Shown piece after piece: positions 1 to 11,510 of a stretch of 64,000 bases of DNA. The notes beneath the pieces were generated by a model. That model saw only the letters and a list, made by a program, of their open reading frames with translations, searched no databases and had not been told where the DNA came from. The DNA is taken from the NCBI GenBank assembly GCA_014338405.1, contig JTDE01000288.1:30437-94436 (forward strand), read 5' to 3'. Origin of the DNA: Paragonimus skrjabini miyazakii (taxonomy: Eukaryota > Platyhelminthes > Trematoda > Plagiorchiida > Troglotrematidae). The translations under genes were made by a program, and so were the position numbers. Each line of letters opens with the position of its first letter. Positions within the stretch are counted from its first letter, which is position 1.

Positions 1-3000
1 TGTCATCCTGCCCTGGCATCAACTTCCTCTTTAACTTTCATTCTGAATCTAGTAGCCGACAGGTGTAACCAATCAGTCTTCGCAAGGCGTTCAATCAGTT
101 TCCCTATACTGCTTAAGACGACGTTGTCACACAAGTTGGAGCCACTCCAATAAGCATGGAACACTGGTCAACTTTCAAATGTAAGAACATTTCACATGCG
201 CATGTAGCAATTTCTTCTTAGCCCATGCCAGAGATGGTTGTTGTCTGGCAAACAAGTCTTTCTCCTATGTAACAAAATGTAGACTTCCCGCTAGGCAAGG
301 GGCAGGTGGCTAACCGTCGTTATTTGCATCCATCAATAAATCGAAGTCGGTCGAAGGACATATTGACCGGGTAAATTTGTCAATTTTCTACGGTGTAATG
401 AAAGGATGAACATGATCTATTAGAGCATGCTTCTGATTGATTAGAATTTTCACACAGGGATTTGATTTCCCAAGACAGGACATTTTGTATAATACTGGTA
501 ACTTTTCATGATAAATCTATTATCTTTTGCGCCCTAAAATGCTAAGCTGTGTCTCACACATCTTTGTTAGCTGATTTCTATCAACCTAACTATTCATTTT
601 GTTGTTTCGTCAATTCAACTAATCACAAAGTATGGTACTGCGTCCAGGAAGAGATTCCCTTTCACCGAACACTTTCAGAGGTACGAAGTACCTCTTTTAA
701 CAAAACAAACTCAGAACGGTAAACGAATCACTTTGTGGAGGTTGAAATTAGCGAACTGATCTACCAGGACTTTATACAGTATGCTAATCTTGTCCGATCA
801 AATTCGGCTTGTTCATACGTTAATCAGAGAATGGATCATTAAAGTCCACAAACCCTCAATGATCATTCTTGCACAATGTGATTCTAGCGTTTGCAGTTTT
901 TCAGATCAGCTACAAGACTACTCAGAAACAGGATTCTTCCTTTCATGGTTGCAGTCAAACTTCAACTGATTATTGTTGCTTGTTCAGGTGTAGTTTTTCA
1001 CAGGTTAGCAAAAAAACAAAGGGGCACTATCACTTTTGTACGGTGTAGTCTCAGATAGAAGCTTTTTCATCGATACCGTGTAATAAAACATCTTTTTGCA
1101 ATTAACTGGATCAAAGATATGAGTACTTGCAATTCAGATATGCGAACCATTGTCGGATAGCGTTATAAACTCACAGTATTTGTTTACAACTGTTTTTTTA
1201 GAAATACCGCCTTTCTCTCTTCTCTCTATCACAAACCCAACTGTTTATCCGCTTTTTTTGCCGGCGCCTAACTGTCTGATAGTTGGGGACGGTTAATTCC
1301 ATCATCCGTCTCTCTGAGCATCGCCAGCCTAACAGAAAACGCCGAAATTCATGTGATCTATACATCAAGACATATTGATAGGTAAGTGATTGAGTGCAGC
1401 CGAGTTGCCACGTTGTACATCAGTTGAATGAACTTACTGACAGATACTCACTTAATCATACGCATAACTTAGATGGGCATGTCAGTTGACCACACAAATC
1501 ACAGTAGTACGCAAAGAGTGACTCGTCAGACTGTGATTGAACTGAATGAGTGTTCCACGTTCAACTTTGCTTACCTCCTTGCATGATTCGTGGACACTTT
1601 TAACTTTTCCGCACCAGCAATGAGCGATCCGGTAAAACTTGCATGAGTTTAGTTGCAAGTTGACACTTCAGTACTGTTATAATGTGAGGGGTGTAGTCAG
1701 ACAGAAGACCTCTGCATGACATGCACGGGCTTAATATTGATGCGAACAGTTAAGTAAGGTACGTTTGAGAAAGCTATTGTGGAGCTGTTGTACAAGTTGG
1801 CTTACATCATAACTAGGTAATGAAAGAATGGGTAAAAATGACCTGATCAAAAGTACTGAACCGTCTAGGCCCAGAAGCTAGTAACATCTGCATCTTCCGT
1901 TTCTCTTAGAAATTCCACAACACGATTTCGAAGTGTTCCTCACAAAAGAGTCATGTTGGGTTTGCCTCTAATCGTTCCATCCTACCCTTAAACTATCCCT
2001 CAACTACGCCATAATGCTGTGAAGTGTTTCATCGCTGTGTACTCATCTGAAGATTGTGCCCCAAAGATTCTCGCTTATGCTGAGATTGGGACTAAAGGGG
2101 AGTAAATCTAGCACCAGTCATTTGTTCGTCGGAGACAAAGGGCCATGAGTTTGACTAGACGAATTTGTCTTCGAAATGCCGGTTAGGGTGGTAGTGAAGA
2201 TGAATAAAAAAACAGCTCTACAACAAACGTTTTAACAAACTATAAAGAAAGTAAAAACTGAGCATAAAAAACTAACAATAACAATGGTCATGATATCACG
2301 AATGCAGACATACCATTCACCGCGGCAGGCTGGCATGTTAGATAGCTTTTCTAACCGCCGAAATGAGCGATCACGAATCCTTGACAGGATAGGAAAGATT
2401 CACTGGTTTCACTCAGCGGAACCACCGGAAACTTCATATGTTTGACCACCGTTGCCCGGCCACCACGTGATTTTACCCAGCTGTTAATACTCCCAGTATA
2501 CCGTATCTTGTGTTAAGTGTTCAGCTGCCGTACGGGGTACGTGGCACAAACATCACAAACTGTGCAATTTTATAACCTAGTCATCTGATCATATATGTGA
2601 AAATTTCGGAAATAGTCGCCGGCGAACGGCAGCCTTGATCACATGATCATCACATTTGAGGTGCACTAACTAGCGGAGACACCAGTGCTGTTTACATCTC
2701 GATTACAATGGGTCGTACTTAACAGCCACAGGGTAAAATGAATCGTACAAAATCATTACACATACTTCCTTTCAGAAACAAACTGACGTCTTCACTGCTT
2801 CAGCGAAGAAAGGGGTTAGCGATCTAAACGTGTTCGTGCGCTATTCGGGCCAATGACTCACCAAACACATTACAAGCTTACAACATGGAGCCTCATTGGT
2901 GAGCGAGACGGTCCAAGGCCTCAATACCTCAGCGTCGCAGGAGAAATACCACACTCGTAGAGAGCACCCTCAAAGTTGTAAACACCCGAGACGGTTGTCC

Positions 3001-4337
3001 ATAAACTCTCATCTTGCTTGCAATTTGACTAAAATACCGAGTTCAGCGGGTTCACCTATTTCTCTGGAACTCATTAGCTGTTTCAACAGTTCTGGATAAC
3101 ACTGTGAGCAACTACATGGAAGGTGACATGTAAAAGGACATCACAACCATAGTTGTATATAATCTTGCCGATGCCCCAAGCCCCTGCATAGTAAAAGCAT
3201 GGATAACGTAAACCCAGTTGACGCGGAATCCTATCTATTTCTCATGAATCTGGCTTTTCGTGCGTTTGGGTAGCAGGCACAGTACTAAGTCATTGAATGA
3301 CTTAGAGGTAATGAAGGACAGACCTGAATCTCTTTGACTGTCTTAGATGTGGGATTAACTACATACAGGCCTCGATCACGAAAATACCTTACTGGCCTGT
3401 TTGTTTCTGTGAATAAACAACCCTATTCGTGTAATCTACGAACTATCAGTGAAACACTTCAATACTGAACGATAAAATCTACTTTCCTTGAGCACGATAA
3501 AATGGTTTCAGTGATGAAATCCTACACACCCATGATTTTGTTTTAAACAGGTTTGCGATATAACTTTTTATTAGTAAGATGTGCAATTACCGCTTTCATT
3601 TTGACACGAAAAACGGATATGGCAGTAGAGTGAAGGAAGATTTTCGTTCTATGTATAACACGATATATTCAAGACTACTTGCGCGTACTCCTCTGTTTTA
3701 GCAAGTAATCTTTTAACACTCACACTGTGTATGTAGTTACTTTCGTACATTTGAAAACAGAAAGCAGCACCGTTTATTACCTGAGGAATTATGTCAGCTT
3801 TCATCAGATAAATATTACGGTGTTAGTGTTTGTGTAGCGGAATCGAACGAAGTTATATGTGATATATTTGAGACAATGAAAATCATTGTGAATTCATCAT
3901 CATCGAGAACAGCAACGTGTTGGTGGTTCGCATTGTTGTCTGATTGCCGCACAACCGTGAAGAAAAGAACGGGCCATAGACAGGAAAGAAACAATAGAAG
4001 GGTGGAGACAACTACCAAAACAGCTGTGTACACTCAAAGTACTAAACAGCTTGTCTACATCCAGTGAATTAGAGTTGTGATACTAAATGTGAAGCGAATG
4101 GCGTTGACAAACTAAGTAGGCTAATCTAAAGTGACCACTGTTTGAGTGTGCGAACATGAGACAAAAATTCTTCAGGTAATCCTCAGTTGTTGTGCAAATG
4201 GTGTCGCACAAACAACTTTACTGATCCATATCGACCTGCATACTGTCCGGGTCACCTCTGGTGAGTTGACATGCTGTACTAGTAAACAAAGACAAATTCG
4301 AGCCACTCATTTATGCACATTAAGTCTAGTCTCTTGT
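1..4337. other. unassigned intergenic DNA
   Basis: No recognisable coding, transposon or RNA feature was found. Open frames here are at most 72 codons, show no known motif and overlap one another on both strands, as expected by chance. Short homopolymer and AT-rich runs occur, but no clear tandem repeat. Confidence 0.5.
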
Positions 4338-4486
4338 AAGATATCCGCTCCAAATATGGACGTCATGCTATTAATAAATGCTATTATTAAATGGATTGAA
4401 AAGAACACAATGATACAGGCAAGTTATGATACTCAACGTTTAAACCACCTCTAGTGGCCTTCTTCAAGAGTGTCTTAATCGAAACA
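4338..4486 (-). repeat. dispersed repeat with hammerhead-like motif, copy 1
   Basis: A short module beginning agatatccgc (4338) is followed by a segment that matches, in reverse complement, the repeat segment found in the arms of the large inverted repeat (53159-53331 and 58946-59118) and at 14672-14777. Read on the minus strand the segment holds a decayed hammerhead-like string: a CTTGAAGA box, a GGCCAC / GTGGTT helix and AAACGTTGAGTA. The GAAA box has mutated to TAAA, so this copy should be inactive. The class of the parent element is unknown. Confidence 0.6.
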
Positions 4487-7449
4487 CTATCGTCCTTCAC
4501 GAAACACATACATTCAGTCGTGTGTCTCAGTTTTGTTATATGAAAACTTTTCCAACGTTTTCATTTTGCTCCCTTTTACGACCAACTGACATTCACACGC
4601 TGCACATTCATCTGCCATATAAAATGGGACAATTTATTTTGTGTTATGTATTTTCCAAGCCTGTTCAGTTGCATTTATTATTATCTGACAGTAAAGCCAG
4701 TAAAATGTACCTTCAATCGAAATTCGGTCAGACACTGCATACTCGTGATCTATGTACAATTTAACTAGAATTAAACTATTCACGTTATCCATGGTAAATC
4801 CTTTCGCATTCAACATGCTGTAGAGCACATTATCCTAACATACGACACACATTTGAAATCACACCAATTTGTCCAGCTGATCAAGTTTCACACGAAACTC
4901 TCCTTTGCTACCTTTTACTCAGTTCTGGCCGAACCAAAAGCAAACACTGCATATGGTGACTTCATTCGATAACGGTTGTCTCAGGTTTACCAATTATCCA
5001 ATTTTGACGTGTCATAACATAAGTGAAGCCAATGAGACCAGAACCGGATGAATTTGTCTTTACTCGTTGGCCTTCAACTGACTCGTTGCAACAACCGATC
5101 CAATGTGTGTCATTGTCGATCCATTGTCAAATCAAACCCTGTGAGTAGCGATGCTGACTAGCAGTCCTTTCAATTTTTCTGTGACAGGGTGAGAAAGTTT
5201 GCAGTAAAGGCGGAGGCAAGTGCTCAAACCCTTCTACAATGAGGACAGCCTACCATTACGAATTCTTATTGGGATGGGCGTTAATTATATAATGCGTTTG
5301 TTTCAACGCACAACACAAGTAATCTGACACCTGTAAAGCAACATTCTTAGGCGGCCATATTAAACGCAATATTGTGTCTGCATAGGTCTGCTTTCAGACA
5401 GTTATCGTGCATTGTTACGTCACACTCGTTTGCGTTTGGACACGAGAGGTCCATCAACGACGAAAAGTTGACAAGTACTTAAGATAGAAGTAAGCTATCT
5501 CAATTAGACAGCTGACATTCGTGCAACCAGCCACTCCTGCCATCTAGTAAACCACACTGTTGTATTTTCAAAAAGTTCACACATGTCAGTCTGTTATCCT
5601 TCATTATTTTTAATTTTATTAGTGCTAAAGGTTCACCTGTCAAAACTCTGTAACACATACAACTATATACTCCTATATGGAAATTCCACTAATCGCACAG
5701 TTTCAATATTTTTGCCTCCCCACCTTATGTTTTCTATTGCAGAGTGTTTGTGATTGATAAGGACTTCATTTTCATATATTCTACAACCTGGCTAGTCAAC
5801 ACAGGCAGGGTGGACTACAAATGTCTACGTTAGCATGCCTCTTATTCCCCCAGATTTATATTGGACACAATGTGTTCCATTGAAACCGCACGTGGTCCAA
5901 TACAACCCACGTGTATTGACGTTCATATGCAGTCAACCTCTGGCTTCTGTCACTATGATCGGTCAATTGGAAAACAGACGATACTTACGATGACTCAAGC
6001 GGAACTCTGTATGGCCGGACGATCCAATAGTCTCTAATAGACTGCGTAGTTAATTAACGTTATGAATGACTTATTTATCCATCTGGCCCCTGAAAGATAC
6101 ACAGTATATATGATGTTTCCAGAAATATATACATATATATAAATATGACGTAGTAGTAGTAATAACATACGAACAAACAAATCAATTATTTATCTCTCGA
6201 GCGCAATTATACAGCTTATTGTCAAAAATTTAATAAAATAACAGTAATAGAAATAGGTTTAGTGACAATCACCACAATGCATTTTCATTTTCATGATGTC
6301 AACTTGAATTATAAATAAGTAAGCATTTTGAGATAACTTACTCATTCAGCACCATTTAAAGTACTCATAGTAACGGCGAAAGAACTGTATCACATAAAGT
6401 TGTATAATTCACCACACACTTTATTTTTCCATCATTGTAAGTGCATACTTTAGTTGACAACGTTTGTACATTATCCAAATAGACCAAGTGAACCCCCCCT
6501 TACTCGGGCTAGTTTTCACAGTGTGAAGCCTAGCCTGTTATAGTATATTGCCTGAAACAGTCGGTCAACACCACTTTTCAATTTACTGATGTACATCTAA
6601 AAGATACAAAAGACACATTTGCTATTATATCAACTCTAACATTCTAAATGTGGACACAGAATGAACTGAAAGAACTACTGATATGTTGATAGTCAACGAC
6701 TGGGCGAATTCGACGCACGACTGCCAAACTGACAACGGGCCAAGGGCATAACAAATGTGGGTCTCGACTTGGAATTTTGGTTGATATCTACCTGAATTTT
6801 GAGTACTGTACAACGGTTTAATTCTTGTTCACTTTCTTTTCAAGATAAGCCATGGACTCTTGGTCTGACTTAGTGGTTGACAGTGAACGACGAAATCATC
6901 AAAAAAAGGCTTTCGAGATGCATCTTCAAGTCCTCTTCTGAAAACAATCTCCTTTTGCAAAATTATTATCCATTGAAACGATTCTCCATTGTAAGGTTGG
7001 TGATTATTCTCTTGTAGCGATCGTTCTGGAACATCGTTAGTTTCAGTTTTTTAAAGCAATATTTAACCTACTGGGGTTGCCCAACTCATGATATCTGCTG
7101 CAATCCCCGAAAGCAATACCACACACCGTAGTCATTTGTCATTTTTTAGATCAGCGGACGCTCGTTGACGATCACTAACGTCAGAGTGATTGTACTTGAA
7201 TGGTTTTTCTCTCTAGCTTTGAACTTGTCTACCAAAGTGTGGTAAAAACCTACTCGGTTCACCACTTATCGTCGTATTATTCCAGAAGATCAAGGTGAAC
7301 ATTTTAGAAACAGACAACCAGTGAACAAGTTTCCATGGCCTCCATAAGTATCAGTCATTGATCCCGGTTCCAATATAGTTAACACTTGTCTCTCTTGCAC
7401 TGAGCTATACCAATAATCATCTTTCCGATTCCATAATACTATATACCAT
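4487..7449. other. unassigned intergenic DNA with AT-rich tract
   Basis: Nothing coding was recognised. The stretch around 6100-6250 is very AT-rich with short (AT)n runs (for example 6125-6145). It is followed by ordinary AT-leaning sequence up to the gypsy relic. Confidence 0.45.
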
Positions 7450-8930
7450 TTGTATGATAAATCTGGTCATATTAAGGAGGTATGGAAGGGTCATAAACAC
7501 CACCTAAGTCAAGTTAGAGAAACAACTACTGTAGGGCCATCTACCACTGTTTTTACATTGCACATGCATTTCAGGGATCAACAGTTTATTCATATATGCC
7601 TCAAATTTAAGACAGAATATGAGCATGAATCCATTGTGGACACAAGAAGTGGCACGTTGTTTCAAAACCACTACAACGTCGCGTGACCTCTAATGTTCAT
7701 CTAAGATCAACGGCGGCTGAAGTATGTGGTTATACTGGTCACCGTTTATCTGCACTAAGTGAGGCTGAATTACTGGCGATTAGTGGTGATAATGAGCCCA
7801 TTTCAGTGTCAGTCATGGTGTCATGATGAAGCTTAGTTATTTCGGGATTAACGACTTCAAGGCAGCTCAATCGTGCTATTTCAATAAATGCTGATTATAG
7901 GGATAGCCCGAATGCAACTTAATTACTGAGCTTGGTTGTTTACTGTCCATAGAGTGCCAGAGGACTGAAAGCAGTGTCAGCAAGACTGGAGGTACAAAAA
8001 GACAGCTTTTTGAAACGCAATACAATAACTCAAGCATTAAGAGAATGTGTGTACAATACTGTCGAACAGCTGAAGAAAAAATGTCGCAGTTTAAGTCATC
8101 CGTATGAATTGTGCCATTCGTTGTTCTTATGAAAGAAGATGGATCTGTGGCGATTATAGATTGACGCTGAATTCCAACGACATATGAGTAATCAGAAGAT
8201 TTTATGATTGTCCCGCATGATAACAATGTTTTCTAAACTTGACTTAACAAATACATATTTACATGTTTCAGTGAAGTCAGATTCTGAAGCGATCACTGTG
8301 ATTAATACAGCTTGAGGAACTTTTCAGTACAATTTTCATTCGTTTGGATTACATTTCCCAACTGGTATATTCAAGGATACAAGTAATGAGCCGATTGCTA
8401 ATTTATCAGAAGTGCACGTATATCAATGGCAATGTACTCATATACGCGGACAGCGCAGAAAAGCCGGATTAGATGGTACTTTCACTTTGGGGGCGACTTA
8501 GAGATGAGAACATTGCCATAAAGTCATCTAAGTGCTTGTTTCGAGTAGAGGAGTTGAGTTTTCTTAGCTTCGCTATATATGACGAAGGATACAGGCCTGA
8601 TCTTGATCGGTACAAACCTTTGGCTGCCGTTTCCTCACCAGTGAGCTGGGATCAATGATGGGTTTTATGACGAAAGCACAGCCACTATTTGTAGTTCGGA
8701 CAGCGGAAACATGGATGTGGACTCAAAAAGGGGATGGCTGTTTGTATGAAATAATAAAATTTGCGCCTGAAAGACCGATGTTTACCCCATTTTCTAAGTC
8801 TAAAATTACCACGCTGATCACGGTTGCATCTAGCGTCCGCATCGATGTCGTTTTGGAACAGGAAGGATATCTGACCATTTGCATCTCGAAATTGGGTTTC
8901 ATCAACAGTGTGTAAAATCAGGCCGATTCC
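7450..8930 (+). mobile_element. decayed Ty3/gypsy-type LTR retrotransposon, protease-RT-RNase H part
   Basis: Translation in shifting + frames gives the order expected of a Ty3/gypsy pol. First comes an aspartic protease remnant with IVDTRSG (about 7633-7653; family DTG, here DTR), continuing in the next frame with a TGHRLSALSEAELL stretch near 7735-7775. An RT palm block FSKLDLTNTYL follows (about 8231-8263), then the site where the YxDD box should be, which now reads HVYQWQCTHI (about 8415-8445), so both catalytic aspartates are lost. Next is KSSKCLFRVEELSFL (8520-8565) and an RNase H remnant, ITVASSVRIDVVLEQEG (about 8815-8865), whose usual aspartate is valine. Several stops and frameshifts interrupt it. 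No LTRs or integrase were identified. The PLE relic starts directly downstream. The class is known from these motifs; the clade within Ty3/gypsy is not determined. Confidence 0.8.
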
Positions 8931-9269
8931 CATTGTTATTTTACCGTTTGCTGTTGTAGGAAAAATTGCCCAGGAACAACATCAACCTTGTCAGGCTAGC
9001 AACTTCGCACAACGAGGCTTCACAAGAAATGCTGAACAAATATCTAGAGACTCACCGACGTTTCACATCTACACTTAACAGTCTGTCGCTGATATGCCGT
9101 ATAAATTTTGAGAATTTTTGTCTTGATTACACTGAAGAACACTAGAACCAAGATCCTGCAGAGTCTTCAAGGAAGTTTGTCACGTTCGGACAACGTGTGC
9201 TTGTTCTCTACAGATAGCTTGAAATACGTGCAGAACCTATCGTCAACTCCGTTTACGCGGGCACAATTA

Positions 9270-10710
9270 GAGGTCCTACCCCTCGGACTGAAATTTAGAA
9301 TTCCCCTCAAAAGAGTCGACCGATTACAGACAAAGGTGCAATTTGAGAACCTGTATGATCAAATATAAGGCCTCAATACAACGTCACAGGAAAACGAAGG
9401 AGTTGGTCGATATTTCGCACCATTTCCTGATTTTACCGGTGCATCAGCAATGCTGTCTGACATCTGCACATTACCAAGCTCTGAAACAAATGCGAGAAAT
9501 GGAAGATGTGGTTTTCCTTCAACCCGACAAAGGTTCCGGTACAGTTATCATGAACAAGGTTGATTATGAGTTTAAAATGAAAGGTATCCTAGCGGACACA
9601 CGAAAATATCACACAGACAATACGACTGTTAACAACATTTTGATAAAGAAACAGATCTCAAGAAAGCTCCAAATCTTGCTACTAAATGGATACATCTCGG
9701 AGCTGCAACATAGGCAGATGGAGCCAACCGGAACGCTCACATCACAGTTAAGAGGTGCTCCCAAAACACAAAGGTGGCGTCCCGTTAAGACCAATCCTAT
9801 GCATGGGCAACTCACCGTACCACAAGCTTGCCAGGTGGCTTGTTGACATTCTACATCCCATCCGTCAGAATTTTACCCCCACTGCGTAAACGACTCTTTC
9901 GAACTGGTGCAAACCTTACTGAACGTATCGGTGAGTTCACGTAAGATGTTTTCTATTGATGTTGACTCCTTATTTACAAACGTTTCCTTCCGAGAAACAG
10001 CTGACATTTTGTGCAATTTTATTTCCCATCAAAATTTACCTTTTTGTCTCCCAGTTGATTATCTCAAGGAACTCATACTTTTATGTACAGAGACTTTGCG
10101 GGATCATCTTATAAGCAAGTAGATGGTGTTGCAATGGGCAGTTTATTGGGCCCAACACTTGCAGATATATTTTTTTAGGAATGATTGAATTAAAACTATC
10201 TGACGCTATAGATGGTGCTAGCCCATATAAGCGATATGTAGATGACATTTTGATTTTTGCCACTAATATTCATTTTGCTTCACTTTTAAACCTTTTTCAA
10301 TTCTGCTCATCCTAATCTTTCTGTTTCTCATGAGGAGGTAGCAAACAACAGTTTATCTTTTCTAGACATTTCACTCACTAGACGACAGGATGGCTCACTA
10401 CAACGCTCAGTACAACGTAAGGCCACTTAGAGCGGTCAGTATTTGCAGTTTTCTTCATTTCCGCCAATCACTTATAAACGAGGTCTGGTGAGAACCCTTT
10501 TTCTTAGAGCCCGGGAGATATGCACCGATGACTGCTTGCAAGGAGAGGAGGAGAGATTAAAGATAGTGTTGCTCGCGAACGGTTATCCTGAGAAGTTCAT
10601 CGTCGTTCACAGCCAGCAAAGATTGATCAAGACTGCCATGAGTACGATCCCTAAGAAGCAGGTCTTTTCGAAACTTTCTTCAAAGGCTATCATATCACAA
10701 CTAATGTAAA
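9270..10710 (+). pseudogene. Penelope-type reverse transcriptase, broken
   Basis: The conserved pre-RT block DRLQTKVQFENLYDQ lies at about 9322-9366. In another frame the block PDKGSGTVIMNKVDYE follows (about 9522-9570), a Penelope RT signature, then RGAPKTQRWRPV (about 9750-9785). FSIDVDSLFTNVSFRETADIL (first catalytic Asp motif, about 9950-10008) precedes QVDGVAMGSLLGPTLADIF (about 10116-10175), a frameshift in a T-run at about 10173, and the catalytic box YVDD at 10235-10246 followed by ILIFA. LSFLDISLTRRQDGS (about 10355-10395) and a PEKF-containing thumb region follow. The order and motifs are those of Penelope-like RTs, which are related to telomerase RT. The catalytic YVDD is still readable, but stops and frameshifts make this a pseudogene. 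Confidence 0.85.
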
Positions 10711-10907
10711 TCAAAAATTACAGTCTGCTCCAACTCGTACATACCCGGCGACTGAATTGCGGTCGCTACTCACAACTAAGTGTGTCGCTCAGCTTATTCA
10801 CAATCGTGTCCTACCGAAATGTTCAGTTCACTTGCAGTTGCGGTGACGTCTATATCGACAGAACAGATCGGTGCCTACGACGAAGAATGGCTGAACATAT
10901 GCCTAAG

Positions 10908-11065
10908 TTCATTAAGACGGCAAGAAGACATACATCGCGAAATGCACGCATTTCGTTTATTCTCATCAGTCGAATACTCAAAACAATAAACGAAATGCTT
11001 GCATCTCGCAATGTATGTCTTCTTGCCGTCTTAATGAACTGGATAAAGGGAACTCAATGTTTCAA
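10908..11065. mobile_element. 158-bp PLE-derived inverted-repeat insertion with 11-bp target duplication
   Basis: The insertion is bounded by direct repeats atatgcctaag (10897-10907 and 11066-11076). Its interior is an inverted repeat: 10908-10961 pairs with 10985-11038 over 54 positions with three mismatches, around a 23-nt loop. Both arms match the PLE 3' module that also occurs at about 11430-11490 and 37210-37271. The right end, ggataaagggaactc, resembles the PLE 3' terminus. It therefore looks like two PLE 3' ends fused in inverted orientation, inserted by the PLE machinery into another PLE. Known PLEs often carry inverted terminal copies and make short target duplications, so the structure fits. 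The minus arm holds a hammerhead core. Confidence 0.8.
10931..10980 (-). ncRNA. hammerhead ribozyme candidate in the PLE hairpin (minus arm)
   Basis: Read on the minus strand: CUGAUGA (10969-10963), an 8-nt GAAUAAAC in place of helix II (10962-10955), GAAA (10954-10951), helix III AUG/CAU capped by CGUG, and cleavage triplet AUU (10943-10941). A15.1-U16.1 pairing is kept. Stem I has three clear pairs (UCG/CGA) before mismatches. All conserved core positions are present. Helix II is only one G-C pair with a 6-nt loop, which is unusual and may limit activity. The partner arm on the plus strand (10985-11015) has a mutated core (CUCAAAA) and should be inactive. Confidence 0.6.
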
Positions 11066-11414
11066 ATATGCCTAAGTGGTTGGTGCGCACAGTGACGCAA
11101 CAGGCAATGGCCACAGGGCGAGTGAGTTGAAATCCGACCTCATCCATAGTACAGCACATCATGGAAACAGGTCACGTTGTTGACCCCGCCAATTCGTTTC
11201 AAGTGTTGTTGCATAATCAGAATTCGAAGTTGCTTGCCTTCTCCGAAGCTATGCTAATCAATACTCGCCGCCCAGTCCTGTGTGTGCATAAACTGTTGAC
11301 TCACGCAGTTTGTCTGCCCTGGAACTGATAACAGTCCTTGTTTTGTGTAAACCCAATAGTTGATTGTTTCTATTGTTGTTGCTATCCGCACGTCCCATAT
11401 ATTCCAATGTTTTA

Positions 11415-11460
11415 GGTGACTGAAGAGATTAAACGAAATGTTAACATCTTGCGACGTATG
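11415..11460 (+). ncRNA. hammerhead ribozyme candidate in the PLE1 3' module
   Basis: Core bases: CUGAAGA (11420-11426), GAUUAAAC (11427-11434, one G-C pair closing a 6-nt loop), GAAA (11435-11438), helix III A-U/U-A/G-C (11438-11440 with 11445-11447) capped by UUAA, and triplet AUC (11446-11448). Stem I has about four pairs including wobbles (11416-11419 with 11449-11452). Every invariant core position is intact. It lies about 90 nt after the endonuclease stop. Hammerhead motifs have been reported in terminal repeats of Penelope-like elements, which supports the call. Confidence 0.65.
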
Positions 11461-11510
11461 TCTTCTATCGTCACTGGTGAACTGGATCAAGGGAACTCAT
11501 TGTTTTAAAT

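Larger units (their letters stand above)
10782..11328 (+). pseudogene. GIY-YIG endonuclease domain of PLE1, split by a hairpin insertion
   Basis: The Cys-rich entry to the PLE endonuclease reads FTCSCGDVYIDRTDRCLRRR (about 10827-10886), followed by MAEHMPK. The family YIG is altered to YID. The reading then runs into a 158-bp insertion (10908-11065) and resumes after the second copy of an 11-bp direct repeat with WLVRTVTQQAMATGR. One stop follows (about 11130), then HVVDPANSFQVLL, FSEAMLINTRRPVLC and a terminal stop at 11326-11328. The second PLE copy (36656-36982, minus strand) reads HMPKWLV without interruption, confirming that the insertion is precise. In active PLEs this domain nicks target DNA; this copy is dead. 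Confidence 0.85.
8946..11510 (+). mobile_element. Penelope-like element (PLE1), decayed
   Basis: A + strand relic carries, in order, an N-terminal linker, Penelope-type reverse transcriptase, a GIY-YIG endonuclease and a 3' non-coding module with a hammerhead ribozyme candidate. The 5' limit is set just after the gypsy RNase H remnant and is approximate. The 3' limit is near the conserved string gatcaagggaactc at about 11477-11490, shared with the other PLE 3' modules at 11042-11055 and 37258-37271. At least four frameshifts or stops break the reading frame, and a 158-bp PLE-derived hairpin (10908-11065) interrupts the endonuclease. PLEs normally encode RT plus GIY-YIG in a single ORF, so this copy is non-functional. 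Confidence 0.85.

Noticed and set aside
10985..11015. Plus-strand arm of the PLE hairpin as a hammerhead
   Set aside because: The box reads CUCAAAA; G5 and G8 are lost. It is kept only as part of the hairpin.
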